Source: Bradyrhizobium oropedii (GTDB taxonomy: Bacteria > Pseudomonadota > Alphaproteobacteria > Rhizobiales > Xanthobacteraceae). From it: a stretch of 64,000 nt of DNA. Location of the stretch: NCBI RefSeq assembly GCF_020889685.1, contig NZ_JACMYO010000018.1, positions 1-64,000 on the forward strand. The letters are read 5' to 3'. The notes under the pieces were generated by a model. That model was not told the origin of the DNA, did no database searches, and saw only the letters and a list, made by a program, of their open reading frames with translations. Shown here one piece after another: positions 41,748 through 50,836 of the stretch (position 1 is its first letter; each line of letters begins with the position of its first letter). The translations under genes were made by a program, and so were the position numbers.

Positions 41748-43726
41748 ATCCCGACCCCTACCACCCTGCTATTGGTGCTTCTTAAATTCCGATACCGCGC
41801 CAGCGCCCAGAGCGGAAAGAACTTCGAGTAACCATGATATCGCAAGTAAAATACCCGCGGAAACCCCGTAGCTGTGTATCGCTGCTCGTCCCACAGCCCT
41901 TTTTCCGTCTGTGTTGCCTTTAGGTACTCCACCCCCCGCACAACTGCTGGATTTTCGACCTCTCCGGCCGCCATCAATCCAAGCAAGGCCCATGCCGTTT
42001 GCGAGGAGGTCGACGGCGCAACTTCATAACCCTTGTAATCCAGCCGGTAACTGAGGGCGTCCTCGCCCCAGCCGCCGTCCTGATTCTGGACTGACGCCAG
42101 CCAATCTACCGCTTTCCGAACCATCGGGTCGTTGCGGTCGATCCCTGCGACATTTAGCGCATTGAGCACCGACCAGGTGCCGTAGACGTAATTCAGGCCC
42201 CAGCGGCCGTACCAGGAGCCCTCGGCGAGCTGGGTACGGCGCAGGTAGGCAACACCATCTGCCATCGCCTTGCTGCTCTCGGTCGTCTCGCCGAGCTGGC
42301 CCAGCATCGAGATGCAACGCGCGGTGACATCCTCGGTCGGCGGATCGAGCAATGCTCCGTGATCCGAGAACGGGATGTTGTTGAGGTAATATTCGAGATT
42401 GTTGACATCGAACGCGGCCCAGCCGCCATCGCGGCTCTGCAGCCCCTCGATCCATTCGCGGCCGCGCGCGATCGCCTCGTCATATTCCCTGGTGCCGGTA
42501 TGACGCCGCACGCGGTCCATTGCCATCACGACCACGGCGGTGTCGTCGAGGTCGGGATAGTGGTCGTTGTTGTACTGGAACGCCCAGCCGCCGGGGCGGA
42601 CGTCCGGCGCCTTGACCGCCCAATCGCCCTTCAGTTCCAGCACCTGGCGCGGCTTCAGCCAGTCGAGCCCCTGCTTGGCCTTGGCGAGCGCATCGTCGCC
42701 ACCCACTTCCTGCAGCGCATGGCAAGTCAGCGCGGTGTCCCACACCGGCGAGACGCAGGGCTGGCAATAGGCTTCGTCGTCGCCGATCACGAGCAGCTTG
42801 TCGATCCCGCGGCGGGTGATGGCGCGCGGCGGAAAATTCTCGTCCTTGCCGAGCGCCTCATACATCATGACGATGTTGGCCATCGGCGGATAGATCGCGC
42901 CCATGCCGTCTTCGCCGTTCAGCCGCTCCTCGGTGAAGGCGAGCGCAGCGTCGATCGCGCGCTGGCGCAGGCTCTTGGGAAACACCGGCTCGATCACACG
43001 CAGCACCGCGTCGAGCGAGCGGAACAGATAGAACCAGCTCGCGCTCTGATGCGGCGCCTTCGGCGCCATGCGGAGCGATTTCGGATCCTCCAGGAACAGT
43101 TCGTCGATGCCGACGCCTTTCGGGTTCTTCGCACGCGGCTTCAGCGCGGCAAGCACCATCAGCGGCACCATGGTGGTGCGCGCCCAGTAGGAGATCTTGT
43201 TGATGTGGAACGGCGACCACATCGGCAGCAGCATGATCTCGATCGGCAGCACCGGCGTTGCGCGCCAGGTCACGACGCCATAGAGCGCGAGCAGGAAGCG
43301 CGTGAACACGTTGCTGGCCGAAGCGCCGCCGCGCGAACGGATCGCCTCGCGCGCCCGCACCATATGCGGCGCGTCGACGGAATCGCCGATCATCTTCAGC
43401 GCGAAGTACGACTTCACGCTCGCGCTCATGTCGAACGGGCCATCATGCACCAGCGGCCAGCCGCCATGCGCGCCCTGGACGCGGCGCAGATAGTTGCCGA
43501 TCCTGGCCTCGAGCCCGGCGTCGACCGGCTCGGCGAGATAGTGACGCAGCAGGACATACTCGGCCGGAATGGTGCTGTCGGCCTCGAGCTCGAACACCCA
43601 GTGTCCGTCGGACTGGCGATAGCCGAGCAGTGCTTCGGTTGCCTTGGAGATGCTCTTCTCCAGCGCGACCGGATCGACTGTTACGCCGTGATCTCTCGAA
43701 AGCATTTCGCTCGATATCCTCTTCAT
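41744..43726 (-). CDS. shc: Squalene-hopene cyclase
   Basis: A 660-residue squalene-hopene cyclase (HpnF) that turns squalene into hopene and diplopterol. The protonating DxDD motif is PDLDDTAV at Asp392-Asp395. Several QW repeats are visible, such as QSDGHWVFELEADST, QGAHGGWPLV, QSRDGGWAAFDVNN, QLAEGSWYGRWGLNYVYGTW and QNQDGGWGEDA. It is a monotopic inner-membrane enzyme with the usual two alpha-barrel domains. hpnE lies 142 bases upstream, separated by a repeat, and hpnG overlaps downstream by 4 bases. Confidence 0.97.
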   Translation of the reverse strand: MKRISSEMLSRDHGVTVDPVALEKSISKATEALLGYRQSDGHWVFELEADSTIPAEYVLLRHYLAEPVDAGLEARIGNYLRRVQGAHGGWPLVHDGPFDMSASVKSYFALKMIGDSVDAPHMVRAREAIRSRGGASASNVFTRFLLALYGVVTWRATPVLPIEIMLLPMWSPFHINKISYWARTTMVPLMVLAALKPRAKNPKGVGIDELFLEDPKSLRMAPKAPHQSASWFYLFRSLDAVLRVIEPVFPKSLRQRAIDAALAFTEERLNGEDGMGAIYPPMANIVMMYEALGKDENFPPRAITRRGIDKLLVIGDDEAYCQPCVSPVWDTALTCHALQEVGGDDALAKAKQGLDWLKPRQVLELKGDWAVKAPDVRPGGWAFQYNNDHYPDLDDTAVVVMAMDRVRRHTGTREYDEAIARGREWIEGLQSRDGGWAAFDVNNLEYYLNNIPFSDHGALLDPPTEDVTARCISMLGQLGETTESSKAMADGVAYLRRTQLAEGSWYGRWGLNYVYGTWSVLNALNVAGIDRNDPMVRKAVDWLASVQNQDGGWGEDALSYRLDYKGYEVAPSTSSQTAWALLGLMAAGEVENPAVVRGVEYLKATQTEKGLWDEQRYTATGFPRVFYLRYHGYSKFFPLWALARYRNLRSTNSRVVGVGM

Positions 43727-43761
43727 CGCGAGCCGGCTGATCGAAAGCCGCGGCCGCTCCC

Positions 43762-43854
43762 GAACATGATCCGATCAAATCGGATCATGTTCTCATTCAT
43801 TTGTTGGTCGCATTTTCTTGACGCGAACCGGTGACCACTTCGCTCGAAAATGCT
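43762..43854. repeat. Composite palindromic repeat between hpnE and shc
   Basis: The first part is a perfect 14-bp inverted repeat (43762-43775 with 43779-43792, centred on ccgatcaaatcgg). The second part (43810-43854) is a copy of the gacgcgaaccgg...ccacttcgct family seen at 5898 and 22799. It interrupts an otherwise tightly packed operon, where the genes on both sides overlap or nearly touch. Confidence 0.8.
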
Positions 43855-43868
43855 CCAGAAGGTCGAAT

Positions 43869-45119
43869 CTAACGCCTGGCCAGAACCAGATCTGCGGCGC
43901 GATCACCCGACCGCACCGATCCCTCGATGGTTGCTGGCAACCCGGTAGCAGTCCAGTCGCCGGCAAGGAACAGGTTTTTTTGCGCCGTTGCGGGCCCCGG
44001 ACGCAGGGCGTTCTGCTCCGGTGTCGCCTCAAATGTGGCGCGGCGCTCGCGCACGATCTGCCAGGGCGGCAAGTCGCCGGAAACGCCGGATGCCTTGCAG
44101 ATATCCTGCCAGATCGCCTGCGCGAGCTCCTCGCGCGGCATGTCGACCAGGCGGTCGCCATTGCTGATCGTGATCGATAGCCGCTGCGGGAACGCGAACA
44201 GCCATTCCACGAGGCCGCCGACCACGCCGAGAATCGGCGCAGCGTCGCGCGGCGGATCGACGCGGAAATGCGCATTGACGATGGCGCGGAATTTGGTCGG
44301 CGTTTTCAGTCCGGGCAGCAAGGATGCCGCTGCGCGCGGCGGCACCGCGAGCACGACGGCATCATCGGCCGCGAGCGTGATCTTGTCGCCACCGCCAAAA
44401 TCGAGCTCCGTGACGCGATCACCCGACATGCCAAGTGTACGCAATTCGTGACTGAACTGGACGCTGTGGCCCCTCTCCTGCAGCAGCTTCACGGCCGGCT
44501 CGATCAGGACCGAGCTCAGGCCGTCGCGCGCGATCAGCGGACGACAGGCCTGCCCGCCCGCAAGCAGCGTCTCGCGCACGATGGCGCCGGCAAGCCCGGC
44601 CGAGCCCTCCGGCGGATCGACGTTCAGCGCCGCGAGCAGCAGCGGCTGCACCAGGCGATCATACAGCGTGCCCTTGCAGGGAATGGTGTTGCCGACCAGC
44701 GCCTCGGTGCCGGCCCATGCCAGCGGCGCCAATGCGAGATAATCGCGCAGGCCGGTATCCGGGACACGGCGCGCCTCGTCGAACACCCACAACGGCAGGC
44801 GGGAGTCGCCGAGGTCGAGCTGCCAGCGCTGGCCGGTAGCCAGATCGACGAACGGAAACTGCGCGCGCGCAGGTCCCACCAGGCCGGCCTCGGTGCCGAT
44901 CGAGCGCGCGTAGCTCAGCGCATGGCGGTTGCCCGACAGCAGCAGATGGTTGCCATTGTCGATGGTGAGGTTGGTCGCGGCGTCGAAATAGGAGCGGCAG
45001 CGGCCGCCGGCCTGCTGTGTCGCCTCGTGGACGGCCACCTTGCAGCCGCCATTGGCGAGCCGCACGGCGGCGGAGAGGCCGGAAATGCCGGCACCGATGA
45101 TATGAACGGTCTTTTGCAT
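43869..45119 (-). CDS. hpnE: Hydroxysqualene dehydroxylase HpnE (FAD)
   Basis: A 416-residue FAD enzyme of the phytoene desaturase/amine oxidase fold that reduces hydroxysqualene to squalene. The dinucleotide motif is VHIIGAGISGLSAAVRLANGG, then EATQQAGGRCRSYF and, at the C-terminus, NLFLAGDWTATGLPATIEGSVRSG, the FAD-binding GD motif. The ATG at 45119 shares its first base with the last base of the hpnD stop (TGATG), so the two are coupled. In-frame codons upstream of this start are inside hpnD. Confidence 0.93.
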   Translation of the reverse strand: MQKTVHIIGAGISGLSAAVRLANGGCKVAVHEATQQAGGRCRSYFDAATNLTIDNGNHLLLSGNRHALSYARSIGTEAGLVGPARAQFPFVDLATGQRWQLDLGDSRLPLWVFDEARRVPDTGLRDYLALAPLAWAGTEALVGNTIPCKGTLYDRLVQPLLLAALNVDPPEGSAGLAGAIVRETLLAGGQACRPLIARDGLSSVLIEPAVKLLQERGHSVQFSHELRTLGMSGDRVTELDFGGGDKITLAADDAVVLAVPPRAAASLLPGLKTPTKFRAIVNAHFRVDPPRDAAPILGVVGGLVEWLFAFPQRLSITISNGDRLVDMPREELAQAIWQDICKASGVSGDLPPWQIVRERRATFEATPEQNALRPGPATAQKNLFLAGDWTATGLPATIEGSVRSGDRAADLVLARR

Positions 45120-45955
45120 CAGATGATCGCGTAACGAAGAAGAATGCCGATCTTGGCGGCCTTGGACACACGCACCGGCGCACGCGGTGCAGCGAAGCCG
45201 CGCGCGATCAGGAGATCGAGGATCGCACGGTAGTATTTCGACATGATCCGCGGCGCACGCACCGCGCGACGCGAATTGCGCTTCATGATCTCGTCGGACT
45301 TCTGGAAATGCATCTTGGCGCGCTCGGCGAGCGGCGCGCACACCTTCGGCAGCGCGCGGTCGGCGGTGACGCGGGCCGGGTCATTGTTGGTGATGCCGGC
45401 GTGCCAGAGCCATTCGCGCGGCAGATAGAGCCGGCCGAGACCGGCGTCCTCGTCGATGTCGCGCAGGATGTTGGTCAGCTGCAGCGCGCGGCCAAGGTGA
45501 TACGCGAGCTCGATGCCGTCTTCCTCGGGCAGACCGAACACGCGCACCGACAGCCGGCCGACCGCGCTCGCGACGCGATCGCAATACAGGTCGAGTGTCG
45601 CGAGATCCGGCGCGCGGATGTCCTGCGGCACATCCATCTCCATGCCGTCGACGATCGCGACGAAATCCTCGCGCTTCAGGCCGAAGGTCTTCACCGGTCC
45701 GACATAGTCCGTCAGCCGTTCCGGCGGATGCCCCGCATAGAGCGCGTCGATATCGTCGCGCCACTGCTGCAGCGCGGCCAGGCGCTCCCGCCGCGGACCG
45801 TCGGAATCGGCGATGTCGTCGACCTGCCGACAGAAGCTGTAGATCTGGAACATCGCCTCGCGCTGCGCGTGCGGCAGGATGCGCATCGCGGCATAGAACG
45901 AGCTGCCCGACGCGGTGCTTCCGTAATTTGCGTTGGCCGCCGCCTCGACACTCAT
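45119..45955 (-). CDS. hpnD: Presqualene diphosphate synthase HpnD
   Basis: A 278-residue trans-isoprenyl diphosphate head-to-head synthase that joins two farnesyl diphosphates into presqualene diphosphate. The two Asp-rich motifs are QVDDIADSDGP and NILRDIDEDAGLGRLYLP, with SFYAAMRILP at the start and YCDRVASAVGRL in the middle. The ATG at 45955 overlaps the hpnC stop as ATGA. It is a soluble cytoplasmic enzyme acting between isoprenoid synthesis and HpnC. Confidence 0.93.
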   Translation of the reverse strand: MSVEAAANANYGSTASGSSFYAAMRILPHAQREAMFQIYSFCRQVDDIADSDGPRRERLAALQQWRDDIDALYAGHPPERLTDYVGPVKTFGLKREDFVAIVDGMEMDVPQDIRAPDLATLDLYCDRVASAVGRLSVRVFGLPEEDGIELAYHLGRALQLTNILRDIDEDAGLGRLYLPREWLWHAGITNNDPARVTADRALPKVCAPLAERAKMHFQKSDEIMKRNSRRAVRAPRIMSKYYRAILDLLIARGFAAPRAPVRVSKAAKIGILLRYAII

Positions 45956-46830
45956 GCGCCTGCCGCCGTCTTGGAGATCCCGCGCCGTCCGGTCGCGCGC
46001 CGGGCGGTCTCGCCGGCCATGCCGCCAAGGCTCCGCAGCAGCAACTCGACCGGGCTCAGATGCACGCGCTCGCTGAGCGGATCGCGCACCTTCAGCATGG
46101 TGACGATCTTGTCGGCAAAAGCCTGGATCACCGAGATCTCGAGCCCGAGCCTGAAATCCTTCACCGCGGGGGCGAGCGACTTGCTCTGGTCGAGCAGCGC
46201 TTCGGTACGCACCGCAAGCGCCTGCAGGCACTTGAGCAGCGCCGGCTGCGACTTCGCCTCGCCGAGCATCTCAACGGTCGCGCCTGCATCGGCCAGCGCA
46301 TCGCGCGGCAGATAGACGCGGTTCAGATTGCGGTAGTCCTTACCGCAATCCTGAAGATGGTTGTTGATCTGCAGGCCGGCGCACAGCGCATCCGACGCCG
46401 CCCAGGTCGAGACGTCCTCACCGTGCACGTCGAGCATGAAGCGACCGACCGGCATCGCCGAGTAGCGGCAATAGTCGATCACGTCATCCCAGTTCTCGTA
46501 GCGCAGCTTGGTGACGTCGAGCCGGAACGCGACCAGCACGTCGAGCGCATGCCGCGGCGGCATGCCGCGCTCGGCGAAGGCCCGGCGCAGGCTGACCGCT
46601 TCCTTCTGGGTCTCGCCATTGCCGAGCAGTTCGGCCTCCATGAGGTCGAGATAGCGCAGCTTCTCAGCAGGCTGCAGCGTGGCATGATCGGCGATATCGT
46701 CGGCAGTGCGGACGAAATTATAGAAGGCCAGGATCAGGGCACGATGCCGCGGATGAATGATCCACGACGCGACGGGAAAATTCTCGTCGCGGTGGGTCTT
46801 TCCGGATCGCAGGTCGCTCGCGGTGGTCAT
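45952..46830 (-). CDS. hpnC: Hydroxysqualene synthase HpnC
   Basis: A 292-residue squalene-synthase-like enzyme that converts presqualene diphosphate to hydroxysqualene. The substrate-binding motifs are RTADDIADHATL and NNHLQDCGKDYRNLNRVYLP, with DENFPVASWIIHPRHR at the N-terminus. The second Asp motif reads QDCGKDY rather than DxxED, typical of HpnC. It is the first gene of hpnC-hpnD-hpnE-shc-hpnG. The region upstream (46831-47026) holds the probable promoter but no clear motif. Confidence 0.93.
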   Translation of the reverse strand: MTTASDLRSGKTHRDENFPVASWIIHPRHRALILAFYNFVRTADDIADHATLQPAEKLRYLDLMEAELLGNGETQKEAVSLRRAFAERGMPPRHALDVLVAFRLDVTKLRYENWDDVIDYCRYSAMPVGRFMLDVHGEDVSTWAASDALCAGLQINNHLQDCGKDYRNLNRVYLPRDALADAGATVEMLGEAKSQPALLKCLQALAVRTEALLDQSKSLAPAVKDFRLGLEISVIQAFADKIVTMLKVRDPLSERVHLSPVELLLRSLGGMAGETARRATGRRGISKTAAGA

Positions 46831-47026
46831 GGGAAATTTGGGCTACACTGGTCATGGCACGACGCAGGCGCGAACGGTCGGGCGCATGCGGGGGATTTGC
46901 GAGCCCCATATAGGGGAATACGCCACCAAAACCAATGCTATCTGTGACCGCCAGCATATGCAGCCGCGGCCGGCATGGCTGCCAGCCGCGGTGTCGCTAG
47001 CGGTCCCTTGAGACCTGAATCCGGTC

Positions 47027-47263
47027 TTACTGGCCGTGGATCTTCAGCACCTGGTCGCAGGCGGCGCTGATCTTGCTGCGGTTCTGCTGCAGGCAGGCGA
47101 GAATGGTGAAATCGCCCTGATCGATGACGGCGCGGCAGTGACGCTGCACGTCACGCGTGCAGGCCTTCTGCTCATCGGGCGTACCGCGCCCTTGCTGCTG
47201 GGCGAAGGCGCTGGACGAGAGCGGGATCGACAACAGGGCAAGTGCCAAGAGAAATTTACGCAT
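47027..47263 (-). CDS. Small exported Cys-containing protein
   Basis: A 78-residue protein with a leader (MRKFLLALALLSIPLSSSAFA). The mature 57 residues have four Cys in CTRDVQRHC and CLQQNRSKISAAC, a pair of helices of the cysteine-rich-repeat type that probably forms two disulphides in the periplasm. It is found next to hopanoid genes here, but no functional link is known. It is monocistronic, transcribed away from the plus-strand gene at 47655. Confidence 0.8.
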   Translation of the reverse strand: MRKFLLALALLSIPLSSSAFAQQQGRGTPDEQKACTRDVQRHCRAVIDQGDFTILACLQQNRSKISAACDQVLKIHGQ

Positions 47264-47654
47264 CGTATTCCTTCATTTCCGACAGCAGAAAATCTGTTCC
47301 CGAAAAGCGTTTCGGCAGGGCCGGGACGGATTTTAGGGATTGCAGACGCCACGTAACGCGGCAACGGATTGACGACAAGCACCGCTAAATGCGGCTAAAT
47401 TTGCGGCGCTGTAAACCCCCACATAAGCCATTGATTCACAACAACGATTCATGCCATCACTTTGTCGCGTTCGGCTATTGCGGATGGCACTTGCGCAAAG
47501 CTACATGCCACGGTGAGGCGAACGGTTTGTGATTCTGGTCGTTGACAATAAAGGCGTACCGGCGCCGCTTCTGTCGTTTGAACCTAACATTCTTCGGTGA
47601 CACTAAACCTTCGATGCGGCGAGACGTTTTCTTGCGAAGGAAGCGTTGATTTTG
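47264..47654. other. Gene-free divergent region
   Basis: About 390 bases with no credible gene between divergent promoters. TTGACAATAAAGGCG at about 47542 could hold a -35 element. I see no repeat or operator I can name. Confidence 0.45.
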
Positions 47655-48173
47655 ATGGGAAAATTCAGAATGAAACTGTTTGGTTCCAGCCTTTATGGTC
47701 AGGCTCTCAGGGCTGTGGGCGTCGGCGCCGCACTGATGCTGTCTGCCTCCGCGGTGCATGCCCAGGCCAATGGGCCGTTCGCCGGTTTCGCCGGCTCGTG
47801 GGCCGGTACGGGCACGGTGGCGTTGTCCAACGGCACGACCGAACGCATTCGTTGCAAGGCGGACTACAAAGTCGCGCCGTCGGGCATGAGCCTGAAACAA
47901 TCCCTGCACTGCGCCAGCGACAGCTACAAGTTCGACCTCTCCAGCGACGTCACCAGCCAGGGCGACCGGATCTCCGGCAACTGGAGCGAGGCGAGCCGCA
48001 ACATCTTCGGCAACCTGCAGGGCACCGCAGGCGGTGGGCGGATCGACGTGTTCGTCGAGGCGTCCGGCTTTGCCGCAAACCTCAACCTGCAAACCAACGG
48101 CTCCAAGCAGGTCGTGCAGATCGACTCCAAGGGTGAGATCCGCGGCGTCTCGATCACCATGACGAAGAGCTGA
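47655..48173 (+). CDS. Exported protein of unknown function
   Basis: A 172-residue protein with a leader (LRAVGVGAALMLSASAVHA). The mature beta-rich part starts ANGPFAGFAGSWAGTGTVALSNGTTERIRCKADY and includes SLKQSLHCASDSYKF, with two Cys that could form a disulphide, and RISGNWSEASRNIFGNLQG. This looks like a small lipocalin-like or similar barrel that recurs in rhizobial secretomes; I do not recognise a named family. The start could also be the TTG at 47646 or the ATG at 47670. A terminator follows. Confidence 0.8.
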   Translation: MGKFRMKLFGSSLYGQALRAVGVGAALMLSASAVHAQANGPFAGFAGSWAGTGTVALSNGTTERIRCKADYKVAPSGMSLKQSLHCASDSYKFDLSSDVTSQGDRISGNWSEASRNIFGNLQGTAGGGRIDVFVEASGFAANLNLQTNGSKQVVQIDSKGEIRGVSITMTKS

Positions 48174-48204
48174 CGCTCCAGGGCCGATTTCGCAGGCCAA
48201 CAAA

Positions 48205-48247
48205 AAAGGCCCGGTTCCGAACGCTTCGGAACTGGGCCTTTTGTTTG
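48205..48247. terminator. Bidirectional terminator between convergent genes
   Basis: aaggcccggttccgaa pairs with ttcggaactgggcctt with one mismatch around a 3-base loop. It is flanked by aaaaaa on the left and tttt on the right, so it can stop both the plus-strand gene and the RND exporter gene. Confidence 0.85.
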
Positions 48248-48254
48248 TTGGAGA

Positions 48255-50639
48255 TCAGGCCTTTTCGATCGGCGCGGGTTGCCCACCCTTGCCGCGCAGC
48301 TTTTGCGACAGGTTGATCAGGAACATCGAGGTCGGGCGCAGGATGAAGAGATCCGCAACCAGGGCTGCGACCATCGAGAAGGCGCTGAGCCAGCCGAACA
48401 GGCGAAGCGACGGCAGGTCGGAGAACACGGTGACGACGAGGCCGCAGGCCAGCACCACCGTGGTCAGGATCAGCGCGGGACCGACCAGCACCGTGGCGCG
48501 CTCCACCGCAAGCTCCGGCGTGACACCCGGCTTGGTCTCCAGCCGCAGGCGATTGAGGAAGTGGATGGTGGCGGAGAGACCGAGGCCGAACGACACGGTC
48601 AAGGCCACGACGCTGGCGAATTGCAGCCCCTCCCCGAGCAGCCACAGCACCGTGCCTGACAGCACCACAGGGAAAATGCCGGGCAGGATGCAGGAGAACA
48701 TCACCACGACCGAGCGGAATGCGAGCCCGATGAAGACCGCCACCAGCAGGAATTCGACGGTCAGGCCACGGTTCAGTTTTTCGATCATGTTGGCGCTGTT
48801 GCGCGCGGCGATCACCGACAGGCCGGTGACGGCGATCTCGTAACCGGGATGCTCGGCGCGGACCTTGTCCAGCGAGCTATCCAGCTTGTTCACCACCGGA
48901 AGCAGTTGGCTCGAATCGAGATCCGGGACCCGGCCCGACACCACGACCGCATCCTGATCCGCCGAGATGAAGCGACGCACCAGATGCTCGGGAATGACGC
49001 CGACATACTCCTTCAGCGTCGCGACGTCATTGCTGCCGGCCTTTTCGGCGAGCCAGCGGCGCAGGGTTTCCAGCGACCAGACGTTGCCGACGCCCGCCGC
49101 AGTTTCAACCATCGCGTGGACGTCGGCGATCGTCTTCAAGGTCTCCGGCGAGTAGAGCGATTGGCCCTTGGGGAATTCGATCAGCACGTCGACGGGATTG
49201 GCGCCGGTCAGCTTGGCGTCGAGCCGGCTCGACGCCGCCACCGCCTGCCGCTTGTCCGGAACCTGGTCGGCGAGCCGGTAGCGCGGCTCGAGATTGGCGT
49301 AGATGATGCCGAGCCCGCCGACCACGATCACCGCGATCAGGCTGAACAGCCCGGGCCGGCCCACCATGCGCACCGCGATCCAGTAGCAGAAATTGCGCAA
49401 CGCCTGGACACCGGCATCGGCGCCCTGGAATTTTACCGCGAACACTTTTTCGTTGCGTACCAGAAGCACGCCGAACGCAGGCACAAGCGAAAGCACGGCG
49501 ATCAGCGCGATGATGGTCGCGGCGAGCCCGGCCTCACCGAATTTGCGGATCAGGTCGGAATCCGAGAATTGCAGCGCGATGAACGAGATGCCGGCGGTGC
49601 CATGAGTGAGCACGCAAGCCGGACCGACCACCATCACCGCGTTCCTGAACGCGGTGTACTTGTCCTGGCCGGCGATCAGACGGTCTCGTGCCGCAAACGT
49701 CAGCTGCATCGAGTCGGAGAAGCTGATCACCATGATGAGCGGCGTCATCACGTTCAGGAACATGTTGAGATTGAAGCCGGCCCAGCCGAGGCCGCCGAGC
49801 GCGAGAAGGATCGCGATGATCGGCGGAAACGCGGCGATCACCATGAACGATATCTTGCGGAAGAAGACGATGGCGATAATGCAGCCCGCCAGAATGCCGA
49901 GAATATTGTAGGTCAGTCCGTCGCGCTTGACCGCGTTGCGGATTTCGAGCTGCATGACCGGAACGCCGGAGAGCTGGGCGTTGAGCCCGCTCCCGCTGAG
50001 ATCATCGGCCATGATCTTTCTCATGTCCGCGACGACCTTGGAGAGCTTGTTGCTGCCGACCACCTCAGGCTCGAGCGACAACACGATCAGTGCCAGCGTT
50101 CCATCCTCGGACAGCAGTTTGCCGCGAATGATCTCGTTGGATTTGACGGTCTCGACGAACTTGTCGTAGGCGGCGCCTTGCGGCAGCTCGGACGGGAACA
50201 GCGCGGCCGGCAGTCTGCCGGGCTCCGGCGCCTGGCGCGCCGAAAACAGCGAGACCAGGCCGCGCACGCCCTCGACCAGCTGCAGGTCGGTGACCATGTC
50301 GCGGACCTTTTCGAGGTTCTCGCGCGCAAGGAGCGTCTTGCCCTCGATCACGACCAGCACGTCGAACTCGGTTGCCGGGAAGCGTTTGGTGACCGCTTCG
50401 TACTGCTTGTAGTCCTTCGAATTGGAACGGAACAACTGGCTGAGTGAGTCGTCGATCTTGATGCGCTCGATGCCGAAAACGGCCGCAACCATCAGCGCCA
50501 GCAGAATGATCACAGACAGGACCGGCGCCTTGATCGCGATCAGGCCGATTCGCTCCAACCCGAATGCGATGCTGGTCCCCGGCCGCGGCTCCTCGATCTT
50601 CTCGACGTGGACCTGACTTTCGGAGTTCTTCTCGAGCAT
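48255..50639 (-). CDS. MMPL/RND-family exporter
   Basis: A 794-residue RND-type membrane protein with two sets of helices and two periplasmic loops. Recognisable segments are GIERIKIDDSLSQLFRSNSKDY, then a sterol-sensing-like helix block (PLIMVISFSDSMQLTFAARD), RYRLADQVPDK in the second loop, and VALTVSFGLGLSATIHFLNRLR. It is distantly related to HpnN but has its own gene and different motifs. The substrate is unknown; lipids or fatty acids are typical for the group. It is convergent with a small secreted protein gene and lies upstream of neither hpn nor eut genes in its direction. Confidence 0.85.
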   Translation of the reverse strand: MLEKNSESQVHVEKIEEPRPGTSIAFGLERIGLIAIKAPVLSVIILLALMVAAVFGIERIKIDDSLSQLFRSNSKDYKQYEAVTKRFPATEFDVLVVIEGKTLLARENLEKVRDMVTDLQLVEGVRGLVSLFSARQAPEPGRLPAALFPSELPQGAAYDKFVETVKSNEIIRGKLLSEDGTLALIVLSLEPEVVGSNKLSKVVADMRKIMADDLSGSGLNAQLSGVPVMQLEIRNAVKRDGLTYNILGILAGCIIAIVFFRKISFMVIAAFPPIIAILLALGGLGWAGFNLNMFLNVMTPLIMVISFSDSMQLTFAARDRLIAGQDKYTAFRNAVMVVGPACVLTHGTAGISFIALQFSDSDLIRKFGEAGLAATIIALIAVLSLVPAFGVLLVRNEKVFAVKFQGADAGVQALRNFCYWIAVRMVGRPGLFSLIAVIVVGGLGIIYANLEPRYRLADQVPDKRQAVAASSRLDAKLTGANPVDVLIEFPKGQSLYSPETLKTIADVHAMVETAAGVGNVWSLETLRRWLAEKAGSNDVATLKEYVGVIPEHLVRRFISADQDAVVVSGRVPDLDSSQLLPVVNKLDSSLDKVRAEHPGYEIAVTGLSVIAARNSANMIEKLNRGLTVEFLLVAVFIGLAFRSVVVMFSCILPGIFPVVLSGTVLWLLGEGLQFASVVALTVSFGLGLSATIHFLNRLRLETKPGVTPELAVERATVLVGPALILTTVVLACGLVVTVFSDLPSLRLFGWLSAFSMVAALVADLFILRPTSMFLINLSQKLRGKGGQPAPIEKA

Positions 50640-50836
50640 GCCCTGTCCAGTTCTGAAAACGGCTCAATCTGTCTAGCTTGGGTCTAGGGGCGCGAATGAG
50701 GCGGGTGAGCGCGATTGATCGGCGCTAGTCCTTGAAAACACGCGAATATTGACCGGCGCCGGTTTTACCTGTCCACCCCCTTGCTCGCAAGCGCGAGGGT
50801 TGAGCCAAATCGACGGGGAACCGCCGATCGCCACCA

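Noticed and set aside
48849..50447. A 532-codon plus-strand frame
   Set aside because: It is antisense to the MMPL/RND exporter and its translation is unusually rich in Arg, His and Asp.
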